Notes: generated from the letters alone by a model not told the origin. DNA of 64,000 bases from Novosphingobium sp. NDB2Meth1 (GCF_900117425.1 NZ_FPEH01000011.1:1-64000), one strand, 5' to 3'; numbered from the stretch's first letter, positions 1 through 8,585 are shown. Program-made: numbers and translations.

Positions 1-2
1 AG

Positions 3-1925
3 CGGCTCCTTCGACTTGGTGAGGCCGAAGAAAGAGCAATTATCTGGAGTAAAATCATGACCAATCGACGCAATCCCACGCCTCCGGCCGCAATGCTCGA
101 CATAAATGTCGACTGCAAAGAATACGTTCTGGACTATTTGCTCCACAGCTTCCCGACCCAGCTTCATGAAAGCTTCACCGACGGTGATGGCAATCTCGCG
201 TCGCGCCCGGCCTATGACGAAAACGGTAATGTCGTGCAGTGCCGCGAGGCTATTGAACGGCGCGACCGGCTGATCGAGCAACTGGCATCGTTGGAACCGG
301 TGCAATGCGCACTCGATCAGATTGTCCAACGGTTCGGGACAGATATGGTGGCCGAGGTGACCGGCCGTTCGCGCCGGATCGTCCGCAAACTCGATGCCAA
401 TGGGGACCGGCTCGCCGTCGAGAACCGGCCAGCCCATGCCAACCTCGCCGAAGCGCAGGCGTTCATGGAGGACCGCAAGCAGATCCTTGTCTTCTCCGAT
501 GCCGGTGGCACAGGACGCAGCTACCATGCCGATCTGGGCGCGAGAAACCAGCGGCTCCGCCATCACTATCTCCTGGAAGCAGGCTGGAAGGCCGATGCCG
601 CGATCCAGGGCCTGGGCCGCACCAACCGCACCAATCAGGCGCAGCCGCCGCTATTCCGGCCGGTGGCTACCAATGTCCAGGCCGAGAAACGCTTCCTCTC
701 AACAATCGCGCGGCGGCTCGACACTCTGGGTGCAATCACGCGCGGACAGCGGCAGACCGGTGGTCAGGGGCTGTTCCGCCCCGAGGACAATCTCGAAAGC
801 TCCTATGCCCGCGATGCCCTGCGCCAGCTCTATGTGCTGATCTATGCCGGAAAGGTCGAGCAGTGCTCGCTCGCCACCTTCGAGAGCATGACCGGCCTGT
901 CGCTGACCGACGGAAGCGGGTGCCTCAAGGACGAACTGCCGCCAATCACGACCTTCCTGAACCGGCTACTGGCACTCACCATCGAGATGCAGAATGTGCT
1001 GTTCACGGTGTTTGAGCAGTTGCTCAGCGCTAAGGTCGAAAGCGCAATTGCGGCGGGCAGTTACGATCTCGGGCTGGAAACGCTCACCGCAGATAGCTTT
1101 ACCATCACAGCCAGCGAACCGATCTACGTCCATCCGGCCACGGGCGCAGAGACCCGGTTGCTCAGCATTGCAATGCAGGAGCGCAACCAACCCGTGCCGC
1201 TAGAACGGGCGCTCGAACTGCTGCGAAAACCCGGCGCGCGGCTGTTGGTCAATGCCCGCTCGCGGCGCGCTGCAGTCCAGCTGCCCGCCCGCAGCCTTAT
1301 GCTCGACGATGGCGAGGTTGAGCGCCGCATCCGACTGATCCGGCCGATGGAGCGGCTGAACTTCGCCCTGACCCACCTTCCCGAGACCCACTGGGAGGAG
1401 GTGGACGAGCGGACATTCCGGGCAGTCTGGCAAGACGAGGTGGCACAAGTCGATGAGTTCACGACAAGCGAACTGCACATCGTCACCGGCCTGCTGCTGC
1501 CGATCTGGAAACAGCTTCCCGAGGAATCAACCCGTGTCTACCGGCTCCAGACCGACGATGGCACCCGCATTGTCGGCCGCAGGGTGTCGGCAGCATGGGC
1601 AGCGAATGCGACAGCCAGGCCAGACGTGCCAATCCTTTCTCCACCACAGGCAATCGCATTGCTGCGTGAAGGGCACGCGGTGCTCGACCTTGCCGATGGG
1701 CTGCAACTGCGCCGGTCTCGGCTAATGCAAATGAATCGGATTGAACTCACCGGGTTCGGATCGACGGCGGTCGACCGGCTCAAGGCCATGGGGCTGTTCT
1801 CCGAGATCATCAGCTGGAAGCTGCGTCTATTCGTCCCTGACGACATGGTGACAGGGTCGGCAGTGATCGAGCGGCTGTTCGAACGGCACCCTTTGACGCG
1901 CATCGCCGACCGGAAGGCGGCCTGA
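3..1925 (+). CDS. Strawberry notch-like helicase/NTPase, C-terminal part (5' end outside window)
   Basis: The reading frame is open from the window edge, with no stop before the ATG at 57, so this is the C-terminal ~640 residues of a longer protein. In related mobile elements the full protein is a ~1,400-residue methylase/helicase-like protein of the strawberry notch (SBNO) family. Visible landmarks after the ATG at 57 are the AEVTGRSRR segment near residue 99, KQILVFSDAGGTGRSYHAD near 140-160, and GLGRTNRTNQ near 185-195. The last resembles the arginine-rich motif VI of SF2 helicases. The N-terminal Walker motifs lie outside the window. It is followed after one base by the Toprim gene, so the two are probably co-transcribed. 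The role in ICE DNA processing or defence is inferred. The family call is fairly firm, the true start unknown. Confidence 0.8.
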   Translation, partial: RLLRLGEAEERAIIWSKIMTNRRNPTPPAAMLDINVDCKEYVLDYLLHSFPTQLHESFTDGDGNLASRPAYDENGNVVQCREAIERRDRLIEQLASLEPVQCALDQIVQRFGTDMVAEVTGRSRRIVRKLDANGDRLAVENRPAHANLAEAQAFMEDRKQILVFSDAGGTGRSYHADLGARNQRLRHHYLLEAGWKADAAIQGLGRTNRTNQAQPPLFRPVATNVQAEKRFLSTIARRLDTLGAITRGQRQTGGQGLFRPEDNLESSYARDALRQLYVLIYAGKVEQCSLATFESMTGLSLTDGSGCLKDELPPITTFLNRLLALTIEMQNVLFTVFEQLLSAKVESAIAAGSYDLGLETLTADSFTITASEPIYVHPATGAETRLLSIAMQERNQPVPLERALELLRKPGARLLVNARSRRAAVQLPARSLMLDDGEVERRIRLIRPMERLNFALTHLPETHWEEVDERTFRAVWQDEVAQVDEFTTSELHIVTGLLLPIWKQLPEESTRVYRLQTDDGTRIVGRRVSAAWAANATARPDVPILSPPQAIALLREGHAVLDLADGLQLRRSRLMQMNRIELTGFGSTAVDRLKAMGLFSEIISWKLRLFVPDDMVTGSAVIERLFERHPLTRIADRKAA

Positions 1926-1926
1926 A

Positions 1927-2985
1927 ATGGCCAAGCTCTCCACGCGCGCGGCAGAGTTGTCGGAGCGGCTTGCACAGAATGTGCAGGCCGTTTGCCGCCA
2001 TTATCTGCCCGCAGGCAGGCGTGAAGGCCGTTACTGGATGGTTGGCGATGTCGCCGGAACGCCCGGGCGCAGTCTCTATGTCCGCCTTTTCGAAACCGAG
2101 CGCGGCGCGATCGGCAACTGGGTCGATGCCGCAACCGGTGAACATGGCGATCTCGTCGACCTCATCCGGCTCAACCAGCGGCATGGGCGTCTCTCCGAAA
2201 CCATTGAGGAAGCCGAACGCTTCCTTAGCCTGCCACCATCGGCTTCGGACGATCAGCGCAGTGCCGCGTCATTCGCCATGCCCGCGCGCGCAGGATCCAC
2301 GACCGCTGCCATACGCCTGTTTGCCGCCTCGAAACCACTGACCGGATCGATCGCGAGCACCTACCTGCGATCACGTAGCATCACACGCGTATCGGACCTG
2401 CCAGCCCTGCGCTTTCACCCGCGATGCTACTACAGACCAAATGAGGACGATGATCCAGAAACTGCAGCCGCTTTTCCGGCGCTGATCGCAGCAGTCACCG
2501 ACAACGACGGCGTTCAGACCGGCACCCATCGAACCTGGCTCGATCCATCCGGCTGCGCGAAGGCCAAAGTCGCATCGCCGCGCAGGGCGATGGGCAACAT
2601 CCTCGGCAACGCCGTAAGATTCGGAACTGCGGATGATGTCATGATCGCAGGCGAAGGCATCGAAACCATGCTGTCGTTGCGCGAAGTTCTGCCAACCATG
2701 CCGATGGCAGCCGCAACATCGTCAGCACACCTCGCAGCGATCTTGTTCCCGCCGACACTCCGGCGACTCTATATCGCGCGTGACCGCGATGTGGCAGGCG
2801 ACGCGGCGTTTGGCACCCTGACCGACCGCACGCAGGCAGCCGGGATCGAACTTGTATCACTCATGCCGGACCTCGCTGACTTCAATGACGACCTTAGCCA
2901 GCATGGCGTTGCTGCACTGACGGAACGGGTCCGCCATCATCTCCGACAGCAGGATCAGACACGCTTTTCCGTCGACATTGGCTGA
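1927..2985 (+). CDS. Toprim domain-containing protein (primase-like)
   Basis: A 352-residue protein with an N-terminal region like the DUF7146/CHC2-associated part of mobile-element primases (GRYWMVGDVAG and GNWVDAATGEHGDLVDLI, residues ~35-75). It has a C-terminal Toprim domain, with the acidic motif IAGEGIETMLS near 238-250 and the YIARDRDVAGD motif near 280-290. Toprim domains catalyse phosphoryl transfer in primases and topoisomerases. This family accompanies strawberry-notch genes in sphingomonad ICEs and plasmids. It starts one base after the previous stop. A role in priming or processing transferred single-stranded DNA is inferred from the family and not shown by the sequence. Confidence 0.85.
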   Translation: MAKLSTRAAELSERLAQNVQAVCRHYLPAGRREGRYWMVGDVAGTPGRSLYVRLFETERGAIGNWVDAATGEHGDLVDLIRLNQRHGRLSETIEEAERFLSLPPSASDDQRSAASFAMPARAGSTTAAIRLFAASKPLTGSIASTYLRSRSITRVSDLPALRFHPRCYYRPNEDDDPETAAAFPALIAAVTDNDGVQTGTHRTWLDPSGCAKAKVASPRRAMGNILGNAVRFGTADDVMIAGEGIETMLSLREVLPTMPMAAATSSAHLAAILFPPTLRRLYIARDRDVAGDAAFGTLTDRTQAAGIELVSLMPDLADFNDDLSQHGVAALTERVRHHLRQQDQTRFSVDIG

Positions 2986-3113
2986 GCCGATACGGGGTTG
3001 GAAGATGGGGCGATGGCCGCGTGCATGGGATTTGAGCCAAGACCTGGCCCAGCCCGGCCTTCTTCGAGCGGCGTCCGAGAGACCGGCTGCCGCGAGGCCG
3101 CAATGGCGGTCAT

Positions 3114-3200
3114 GCGGCTATTTTCCGGCGGCGCATCCGCGCCTTTCCATCGCGAACCAAAATAGCCGCCCGCCCGCCATCCTCCGCTGCGCTTCGGTCC
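3114..3200 (+). ncRNA. Structured leader candidate upstream of the DUF2493 gene (copy 1)
   Basis: The 305-bp gap before the DUF2493 gene contains a perfect 11-bp inverted repeat: GCGGCTATTTT at 3114-3124 and AAAATAGCCGC at 3159-3169, with a 34-nt loop. It is followed by CCTCCGCTGCGCTTCGG at 3181-3197. A related arrangement occurs before the DUF736 gene at 8085-8164, with a different stem but similar loop and 3' motif. The family is not recognised. The call as RNA is an inference; the repeat could instead be a protein-binding site. Confidence 0.4.
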
Positions 3201-3290
3201 ATGCGGATGCAGCCTCGCGTCAGCCGGTCAGAGGGACGCCCATGAAGGCCGGGCAAGGTGCCCGGTCCGAAAGCCCCAAGGACCAACGCA

Positions 3291-4208
3291 ATGACCATCA
3301 CGCCCGATTCAGAACCCGAACACGAAACTTCAGCCACAGCCCATCTCCTCGATGAAATCGCCCTCTACGGCTATCGCCCCTTCTCCGATGAAGCCGATCC
3401 GCGACCGCTTCCCGAAGAACGCATCGCCGCTGGCGCCGTCGCCGACATGTTTGATGCCCTCATCGCCACCATGATCGACACGCGGATCGAGCCAGATCTC
3501 GAGGACCTATGCTGGTCGCTCGCCAACCTATTTCACCGCGCCGAAAGCCGGATCCAGCGCGAGCTCGACGACAATGAAGACGCCCAGAAGCGCAGCCAGC
3601 GCGAGCAGGATGGCTCCGAGGTTAGGTCGGTCGAACTTGAGCGCCTCATCCGCGAAGGCATTGGTCTGATCGAACGCCGCAATGCGATGGAATTTATGCG
3701 CGATGCCGCCGGAGACCAGTTCGAATTGCATTTCCGCAAGGCCTGGACCCCGCGCACCGGGTCACTCGTCAACCATCGCACTATGACCGCCGCGATGATC
3801 GACAGCCGGGATTTTCTTGCCGCCAAGCGCCGTTCGGAAATCGAACCCATGCTGCCCACCGGCACACGCATCGCGTTCACCTCCGGCCCTGCCTATCAGG
3901 ATCACAACCGCATCTGGGCTGTGCTCGACAAGGTTCTCGCCAAATATCCCGACATGGTCCTGTTCCACGGCGGCAATCCCACCGGCGGCGAACACATCGC
4001 TTCGCTCTGGGCACGGGCACGCAAGATCACCCACATCCCGTTCCGGCCCGACTGGGAGCGGTTCAAGAAGGCCGCACCGTTCCGCCGCAACGATCAGATG
4101 ATCGAAGCGCTGCCCAAGGCTGTGGTCGCCTGCCCGGGCAATGGTATCAATGCCAATTTGGTCGACAAGGCCCGCAAGCTGGGGATTTCTGTGTGGGTGA
4201 TTGAATGA
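3291..4208 (+). CDS. DUF2493 domain-containing protein
   Basis: A 305-residue protein. The ATG at 3291 is chosen over the upstream ATG at 3258 because an AAGG motif sits just before it. The N-terminal ~200 residues are charged and mostly helical. The C-terminal part contains the DUF2493 domain, from about TRIAFTSGPAYQDHNRIW through MVLFHGGNPTGGEHIASLWA to VVACPGNGINANLV. This is a Rossmann-like domain related to the SLOG superfamily, which is linked to nucleotide-derived ligand binding. DUF2493 proteins are common on alphaproteobacterial conjugative elements, but their function is not established. The gene is preceded by a structured leader candidate and is the last core gene before the RiPP cargo. 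Confidence 0.82.
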   Translation: MTITPDSEPEHETSATAHLLDEIALYGYRPFSDEADPRPLPEERIAAGAVADMFDALIATMIDTRIEPDLEDLCWSLANLFHRAESRIQRELDDNEDAQKRSQREQDGSEVRSVELERLIREGIGLIERRNAMEFMRDAAGDQFELHFRKAWTPRTGSLVNHRTMTAAMIDSRDFLAAKRRSEIEPMLPTGTRIAFTSGPAYQDHNRIWAVLDKVLAKYPDMVLFHGGNPTGGEHIASLWARARKITHIPFRPDWERFKKAAPFRRNDQMIEALPKAVVACPGNGINANLVDKARKLGISVWVIE

Positions 4209-4356
4209 TCGCCTCGCCCCGATCTATGAAAATTCGCACTTAGCGGCGGAGCCGAAAGCGGGCTTCAGCGGCGCAGGCCACGTCCTTGAGCGGCTGTGAT
4301 ACTAAGGTACCGAAGGGAAAGCGCATAATCCGGCAAATTCAATTCGCAGCCTCATT

Positions 4357-5190
4357 TTAGTCCAATGACCAATCATTTTCTGATGATTGGAATGCGCCAC
4401 GAACTGCAAAGCTTGCACCGAAGTTGGAGACGCCTACCGTGCTCGCGTCATGCAAGAGTAGGTCAGTTGGAGCAATATAGGCAAATCCAGGAGGTATTCT
4501 GAGTCGGCAAAGCCGCATCCCAAAATCTGGCGCTCGATCGCGGATTTGATCCGTATAGCTGTACCTTAGCTTTCCGCTATAATAGTATTTTTCATAGTCG
4601 TCAGTCATAAACTCGTCGGTTGGCGTAAGGCCGAATATGAAATACCTGTCATCAAATCCTATATTAATACATAGTCTATAGAGAGAACCCCTCCTATCTA
4701 AAATTGGTATGACTTCCCATGTATCCAAATGAAGCCCAAGGTATTTATCCGTTCTGTAATTGACGGTCGTCGTAATGCAATTTGGAGGATTCTCATTTGC
4801 CCCATTGTAGCGCAAATCAATATCACCCCAAATTTCCTGAATGTAAGGCCAAAGTACAGATTCATACCATATTTCGACAGCCGCATTCTTCCTTACATCT
4901 TTAATATTCTCTCGTGTGACGCAGCCAAATGTCCACAACGGTTCTGTCACATCTTTCAAATCCATCATTGCAACAAATGGACTACTGCTCGACGGAGCTA
5001 GAGAAATTTCCAGCCGGTCGTCAGGCATCGGCAACCTCCATTCCCCTGCGGGGATCAGCGCGCCATCCTCATATGGAACCTCGCCGGAAGGGCAGGCACC
5101 CCAGACTTGCTCCACCCCATCGGCAATCGCAATGAAATCATCCAAATTGGATCTAACGAATTTCGGCAGCAAAATGGATACCTGGCTCAT
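4357..5190 (-). CDS. 2OG-Fe(II) oxygenase of the cyclophane RiPP cassette (YhhC-like)
   Basis: A 277-residue protein with no membrane segment. The Fe(II) facial triad of a 2-oxoglutarate dioxygenase can be placed at H154-x-D156 (GLHLDTW) and H247 (LLLHDAS), with R264 (AVRGAF) as a plausible 2OG-binding arginine. Such oxygenases in radical SAM cyclophane RiPP clusters hydroxylate the peptide. It lies 22 bp downstream of the radical SAM gene on the same strand, so it probably acts on the same precursor. Base composition is clearly AT-richer than the surrounding ICE genes, indicating acquired cargo. The YhhC name is from memory of the family and should be taken as a likeness. Confidence 0.68.
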   Translation of the reverse strand: MSQVSILLPKFVRSNLDDFIAIADGVEQVWGACPSGEVPYEDGALIPAGEWRLPMPDDRLEISLAPSSSSPFVAMMDLKDVTEPLWTFGCVTRENIKDVRKNAAVEIWYESVLWPYIQEIWGDIDLRYNGANENPPNCITTTVNYRTDKYLGLHLDTWEVIPILDRRGSLYRLCINIGFDDRYFIFGLTPTDEFMTDDYEKYYYSGKLRYSYTDQIRDRAPDFGMRLCRLRIPPGFAYIAPTDLLLHDASTVGVSNFGASFAVRGAFQSSENDWSLD

Positions 5191-5212
5191 GTAGAATTAC
5201 CACCTGACCTAT

Positions 5213-6328
5213 TTAATCAAATGACTTCATAATTTCATCGACAATGACAATTTTTCCAAACCTACAATATTCTGTCTGCGTGGCTTCAAACGATGCGGTT
5301 TCTGCAATTTTATTTGATGGAGACCCTCCACCGCAGAAAAAGAAATAATCGCAACTATCTCTGCACGCCGTTACGCCTTGATTTATTTGTGAAATATCTT
5401 GGATTAATTTTGGATTTCTTAGTATGTACTCAAAGCTGTCAGAGAGGACGTTTCCGTAGACGAACGATTGCTCCCCATCGATGGCTATTAATTCCGGAGA
5501 AAATGTCGAAATCCCACCGTCCGTGTTGACAGTCACAATCGAGAACGCTCGATTGGTTTGATTGGAATTTATGAAATCCACAGATTGCTCTCCGTGAGCA
5601 ACAAGATCAAGAATTCCCTTAAATTCCCTAATTTCTAGGGACCTGTTATCATCGACCCATATTCGGAAAAGAGTCTTCCAAAATTCTCTGTAACGAGCTT
5701 CGTCACAGGCGTAAATTGATGAGTCTTTGTTTATGCCATCTTGCTCATCTATATTGAATCCGACGGACGTCGGGCCTATAGACTTAAAAAAGCTATAGAT
5801 TTCACCCGGGAATTGCAAGGAATGACTTGTTAAAACTGCAATTATATGAAATGGAATGCCATTTTCTTTAAGAAGCTGTATTCCGGCAATCGCAGGCGCG
5901 TATGCACCAGCTCCAGATCTATATTTTCTATGCAAATCCGTAAGAGCTTGCGGGCCATCTATACTTACACCAACTTTTACGTCATTCTTTATGAAGAAAT
6001 CACACCAAGTCTTATTTATCAATGTCCCATTTGTTTGCACGTTTAGCTTTACAGACACTCTTTCATTCGAAAGGCGTCGGGCTTCATCCGCAGCATGTTG
6101 GAATAAATCAAGCGGCGCCGTAAGCGGCTCTCCAGCGTGGAAAACCAATGTAAACGGCCTATCTTGGGCAGCGCTTTCGAACACACGCTCAAGCGAAGCT
6201 GTTATGACTGGTTTGGTGATTTTCTTTTTTGAAGATCTATGAGGTAGGTAGCAATATGAGCAATCAATATTGCAGAACTCGGTCATCTGCAATATGAGCA
6301 AATCCACGGGATTGACGTGATTTACCAT
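5213..6328 (-). CDS. Radical SAM/SPASM cyclophane-forming peptide maturase (YhhB-like)
   Basis: A 371-residue enzyme with the radical SAM cluster motif C19-x3-C23-x2-C26 (CNIDCSYC), HAGEPL near 64-69, and the QTNGTL and SIDGP motifs typical of the SPASM subfamily. C-terminal cysteines at about 322, 326, 332 and 355 match a SPASM-type auxiliary cluster region. Enzymes of this type join an aromatic ring carbon to the beta-carbon of the residue two positions later, giving three-residue cyclophanes. The start codon lies 3 bp after the precursor stop with no separate ribosome-binding site, suggesting translational coupling. AT-rich composition matches its two partners. Confidence 0.88.
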   Translation of the reverse strand: MVNHVNPVDLLILQMTEFCNIDCSYCYLPHRSSKKKITKPVITASLERVFESAAQDRPFTLVFHAGEPLTAPLDLFQHAADEARRLSNERVSVKLNVQTNGTLINKTWCDFFIKNDVKVGVSIDGPQALTDLHRKYRSGAGAYAPAIAGIQLLKENGIPFHIIAVLTSHSLQFPGEIYSFFKSIGPTSVGFNIDEQDGINKDSSIYACDEARYREFWKTLFRIWVDDNRSLEIREFKGILDLVAHGEQSVDFINSNQTNRAFSIVTVNTDGGISTFSPELIAIDGEQSFVYGNVLSDSFEYILRNPKLIQDISQINQGVTACRDSCDYFFFCGGGSPSNKIAETASFEATQTEYCRFGKIVIVDEIMKSFD

Positions 6329-6331
6329 GAT

Positions 6332-6547
6332 CTAGTAGCCGCATGATTCCCAGTCTTTAAAGTTCGTGAAATCGCGCCAATCATTCCAAGGCCTGGGGTT
6401 ACTATCTTTCCATTGCGTGAAGGCGTGAATTTCTCGATCTGTGGGGTGAGATTTGCGAGGATCTTCACCTCCTTTGCTTTCAGAATCTATTAACCCTTGC
6501 TCGACGAGTTTTTGCTTAAAATGCGCGATCCGTGTGTGCATATTCAT
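6332..6547 (-). CDS. Cyclophane (triceptide-type) RiPP precursor, YhhA-like
   Basis: A 71-residue peptide. The start at 6547 is chosen because GAGGGGG (CCCCCTC at 6553-6559 on the plus strand) lies 5 bp upstream. A longer version from 6592 has no comparable site. The first ~40 residues look like a leader. The C-terminus has five contiguous aromatic-X-X triads, WND-WRD-FTN-FKD-WES at residues 54-68, followed by CGY. An earlier FTQ-WKD pair is at 43-48. This spacing is what three-residue cyclophane-forming radical SAM enzymes modify. The maturase and oxygenase genes follow directly. The number and identity of residues actually crosslinked cannot be seen. Confidence 0.85.
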   Translation of the reverse strand: MNMHTRIAHFKQKLVEQGLIDSESKGGEDPRKSHPTDREIHAFTQWKDSNPRPWNDWRDFTNFKDWESCGY

Positions 6548-6579
6548 GCCAACCCCCTCATTTACTGAGTCAAGCTGGT

Positions 6580-6607
6580 AGCCTAGCACCACTGCCTAGG
6601 TTTGCAA
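6580..6607 (-). promoter_or_regulatory. Possible promoter of the RiPP cassette
   Basis: On the minus strand TTGCAA (6607-6602) and TAGGCT (6585-6580) are separated by 16 bp and lie about 35-60 bp upstream of the precursor start. The match to a sigma-70 type promoter is moderate. It is the only reasonable pair seen between the precursor and 6650. Confidence 0.3.
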
Positions 6608-6927
6608 GTGATCCAATAGCTGGGGCTCACTTCATCATTGCTGTCGTTGGGCTTGCTCTGAGTTTTCAGCTGAAGACATCTGTCCCATTTGGAATGCATT
6701 CGAACATGCGTGCAGAAGACGACCGATTTGCCACCTCGGAAACCACACCGCTCTCAAAGGCCAATCCGTTGGCCGACCCCAAGCCTCCTTCAATCAACCC
6801 GTAAAGGGTCCGCTACGCTGCGCGTGCGGCCACTGCGGCTGCACCTTCGTGGTGATTGCGGCTTTGCGCCGTCTGTCCGGGGCCTGTCGAGCGGGGATGG
6901 TCCCTGCTCCGAGACAGGAGCTCGAAC

Positions 6928-7092
6928 ATGTCACTCACCATCGCACAGCGTCACGCCTGGAGCCTCTCCCGTACCATGATGGTCTGCGTCACCCTGTTCC
7001 ACGCCGGTAACGGCTACGCCGCCGTTCCCACGGCTGAATTCGACGGCGATGCCGACAGCGTGATTCACGAATATGACCCGTTCAATCCCTGA
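6928..7092 (+). CDS. Small hypothetical ICE protein (54 aa)
   Basis: The ATG at 6928 has GGAG 7 bp upstream (caggagctcgaac). The 54-residue product has a hydrophobic stretch at about residues 13-30 ending in GYAA. It could be a short signal or membrane segment followed by an acidic tail ending HEYDPFNP. I do not recognise the family. Its ribosome-binding site and placement directly upstream of another small membrane protein gene support a real gene. The 335 bp before it, back to the RiPP precursor, contain a short perfect hairpin (GGCCAA TCCG TTGGCC, 6759-6774) and a GC-rich stretch, with no convincing gene. Confidence 0.5.
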   Translation: MSLTIAQRHAWSLSRTMMVCVTLFHAGNGYAAVPTAEFDGDADSVIHEYDPFNP

Positions 7093-7236
7093 CCGCGTCA
7101 GATTGCGTTGCGCCGCATGGCTGGATGCCCTTCGGGTATTCCAGCCGTCGCGCATCTCTGCTATGAATTTCCTGCACATTGCGCTGCGGTGGAGGTGGAG
7201 AGCGCGTCCCTTGCCCTTGGTTCCAAGGAGGACGCC

Positions 7237-7641
7237 ATGCTGATCGGCTTTGCCCTGATAATCGTCGCAGTATTCCTGTGCTGCGCGCTTCTGTTCCGCC
7301 TTTCGATCTACGCGCTTCCGCTGTTCGTCGCGTTTCTTGCGGGTTCGGCGACTTACCGCACCGATAGCGGCATTCTCACTGCGCTCGCCGCCGCAGCCAT
7401 ATCCGCGATCATTCTGCTTGCTGCAGCCCAATTAACACTGGCGTTCGCTAAGTCCGACCTGACACGTGCTGCGGTCGGCTTCGCCTTTGCCGCGCCCGCA
7501 GCCATTGCGGGCTATCACGCAGTCCACGGCATTGCTGCGGCGAGCATGCCGCCAAGCGCATGGCAACACGCTTTGTCATTGCTTGGCGCTGCGATAATCG
7601 CGGCTGCATCCTGGACTCAATGGAGCCGCGCCCGTCCCTAG
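7237..7641 (+). CDS. Small integral membrane protein
   Basis: The start at 7237 is set by a strong AAGGAGG five bases upstream. The 134-residue product is almost entirely hydrophobic, with about four predicted membrane spans: residues ~2-20, ~25-40, ~45-70 and ~75-125 in two segments. The loops are short and the C-terminus basic (SRARP). No catalytic motif is visible. Proteins of this kind sit near DUF736 genes on sphingomonad conjugative elements and have no known function. From 7642 to 8253 there is no convincing gene. Several frames are open only because of high GC, and the interval carries the second leader element. Confidence 0.6.
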   Translation: MLIGFALIIVAVFLCCALLFRLSIYALPLFVAFLAGSATYRTDSGILTALAAAAISAIILLAAAQLTLAFAKSDLTRAAVGFAFAAPAAIAGYHAVHGIAAASMPPSAWQHALSLLGAAIIAAASWTQWSRARP

Positions 7642-8084
7642 CTTTGCCATTTTCGAAGGCCCGCCTGGCAGGTGCCTGGCGGGGCTCGCACGGCCAAATC
7701 GGCCAGTTCGAGGCAGGCGTTGTGTTCGAGTGGCAGTTTCTGCATCCCTCTTCTTGGGTCAGCTTGGTCTGGGCGTTTGCGCGGTCGGAGCGAGGCCGAG
7801 AATTCGCAGCCGGTTTTGAGCTGGCCAGTGGCGGACCGATTGCGCTGATCTCAATAAGGCCCGGATTGGCTCATGGCCGTTGCCGATATCTGCGATTGCG
7901 GTGACGACTAGCAAGCACACCGGGTGATGACACCTTTCTCATCGCATTTCGGTCTTGGAAGTCCGGGAAGTGCCATTTCTCCCGGTCAAGTATGACCCGA
8001 GCCCAATGCCGCCTCTTCAATGGCCTTGGTTGGCAGGGGATGGCTTCGCCGCTTGATCCCTTGCTGCAACGCCGTCTGCGCCAA

Positions 8085-8164
8085 CTTTCTTCCCCTGGGC
8101 GTGCCGCCCATTCCTCGCGAGGCAAGAAAGCCGTCTGGCCGTCGTCCTCCACTGCGTTTCGGCC
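8085..8164 (+). ncRNA. Structured leader candidate upstream of the DUF736 gene (copy 2)
   Basis: CTTTCTT at 8085-8091 can pair with AAGAAAG at 8124-8130 across a 32-nt loop. The right arm is followed by a CCTCCACTGCGTTTCGG motif at 8146-8162, which matches copy 1 (3181-3197) at all but two positions. The loop also resembles copy 1 (CCGC-rich, ending TCGCGA). The stem sequences differ between copies but both pair, the pattern expected of a conserved structure. Function is unknown. Confidence 0.38.
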
Positions 8165-8253
8165 GTTCCGGTGCAGCGGGCGCAAGCCCCTGCCTTCAAC
8201 CAGCCATCGAGGCCGCGATGGGCGCGGGTTCGACCAACTTGAAGGAATGCATC

Positions 8254-8574
8254 ATGGCCAACATCGGAACTTTCACCAAGACCGGCAACGAATACAAGGG
8301 CGAGATCGTCACCATGTCGGTGCAGCAGAAGAACGTCCGCATCGTCCCCGAAGCCAGCGACAACGAAAATGCGCCGTCGCACCGGGTTTTCGTCGGCCGC
8401 GCGGAAATCGGCGCCGCCTGGACCAAGACCTCGAACGAAGGCCGCGAGTATCTCTCGGTCAAGCTCGACGATCCCAGCTTCACCGCTCCTATCTTTGCCA
8501 ACCTATTCGATGACGAAGACGGCAAGAGCTTCAATCTGATCTGGTCGCGCGCGCGCCGCACCAACGGCGACTGA
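8254..8574 (+). CDS. DUF736 domain-containing protein (first copy)
   Basis: A 106-residue protein starting MANIGTFTK, with GAAGG upstream. It shows the full DUF736 pattern: an IGTF start, a beta-rich body, GAAWTKTS near 54-61, YLSVKLDDPSFTAPIFANLF near 68-87, and NLIWSR near the end. DUF736 proteins are small and probably single-domain. They are nearly universal on sphingomonad and rhizobial conjugative elements, with no assigned biochemical role. A second, diverged copy is at 12838-13167. The gene is preceded by a structured leader candidate and followed by a strong hairpin terminator shared with the convergent XRE gene. Confidence 0.9.
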   Translation: MANIGTFTKTGNEYKGEIVTMSVQQKNVRIVPEASDNENAPSHRVFVGRAEIGAAWTKTSNEGREYLSVKLDDPSFTAPIFANLFDDEDGKSFNLIWSRARRTNGD

Positions 8575-8585
8575 CCGCACAGCCA

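Noticed and set aside
7560..7904. Possible small gene after the membrane protein gene
   Set aside because: No ribosome-binding site, low-complexity composition, no recognisable family. Probably open by chance in GC-rich DNA.
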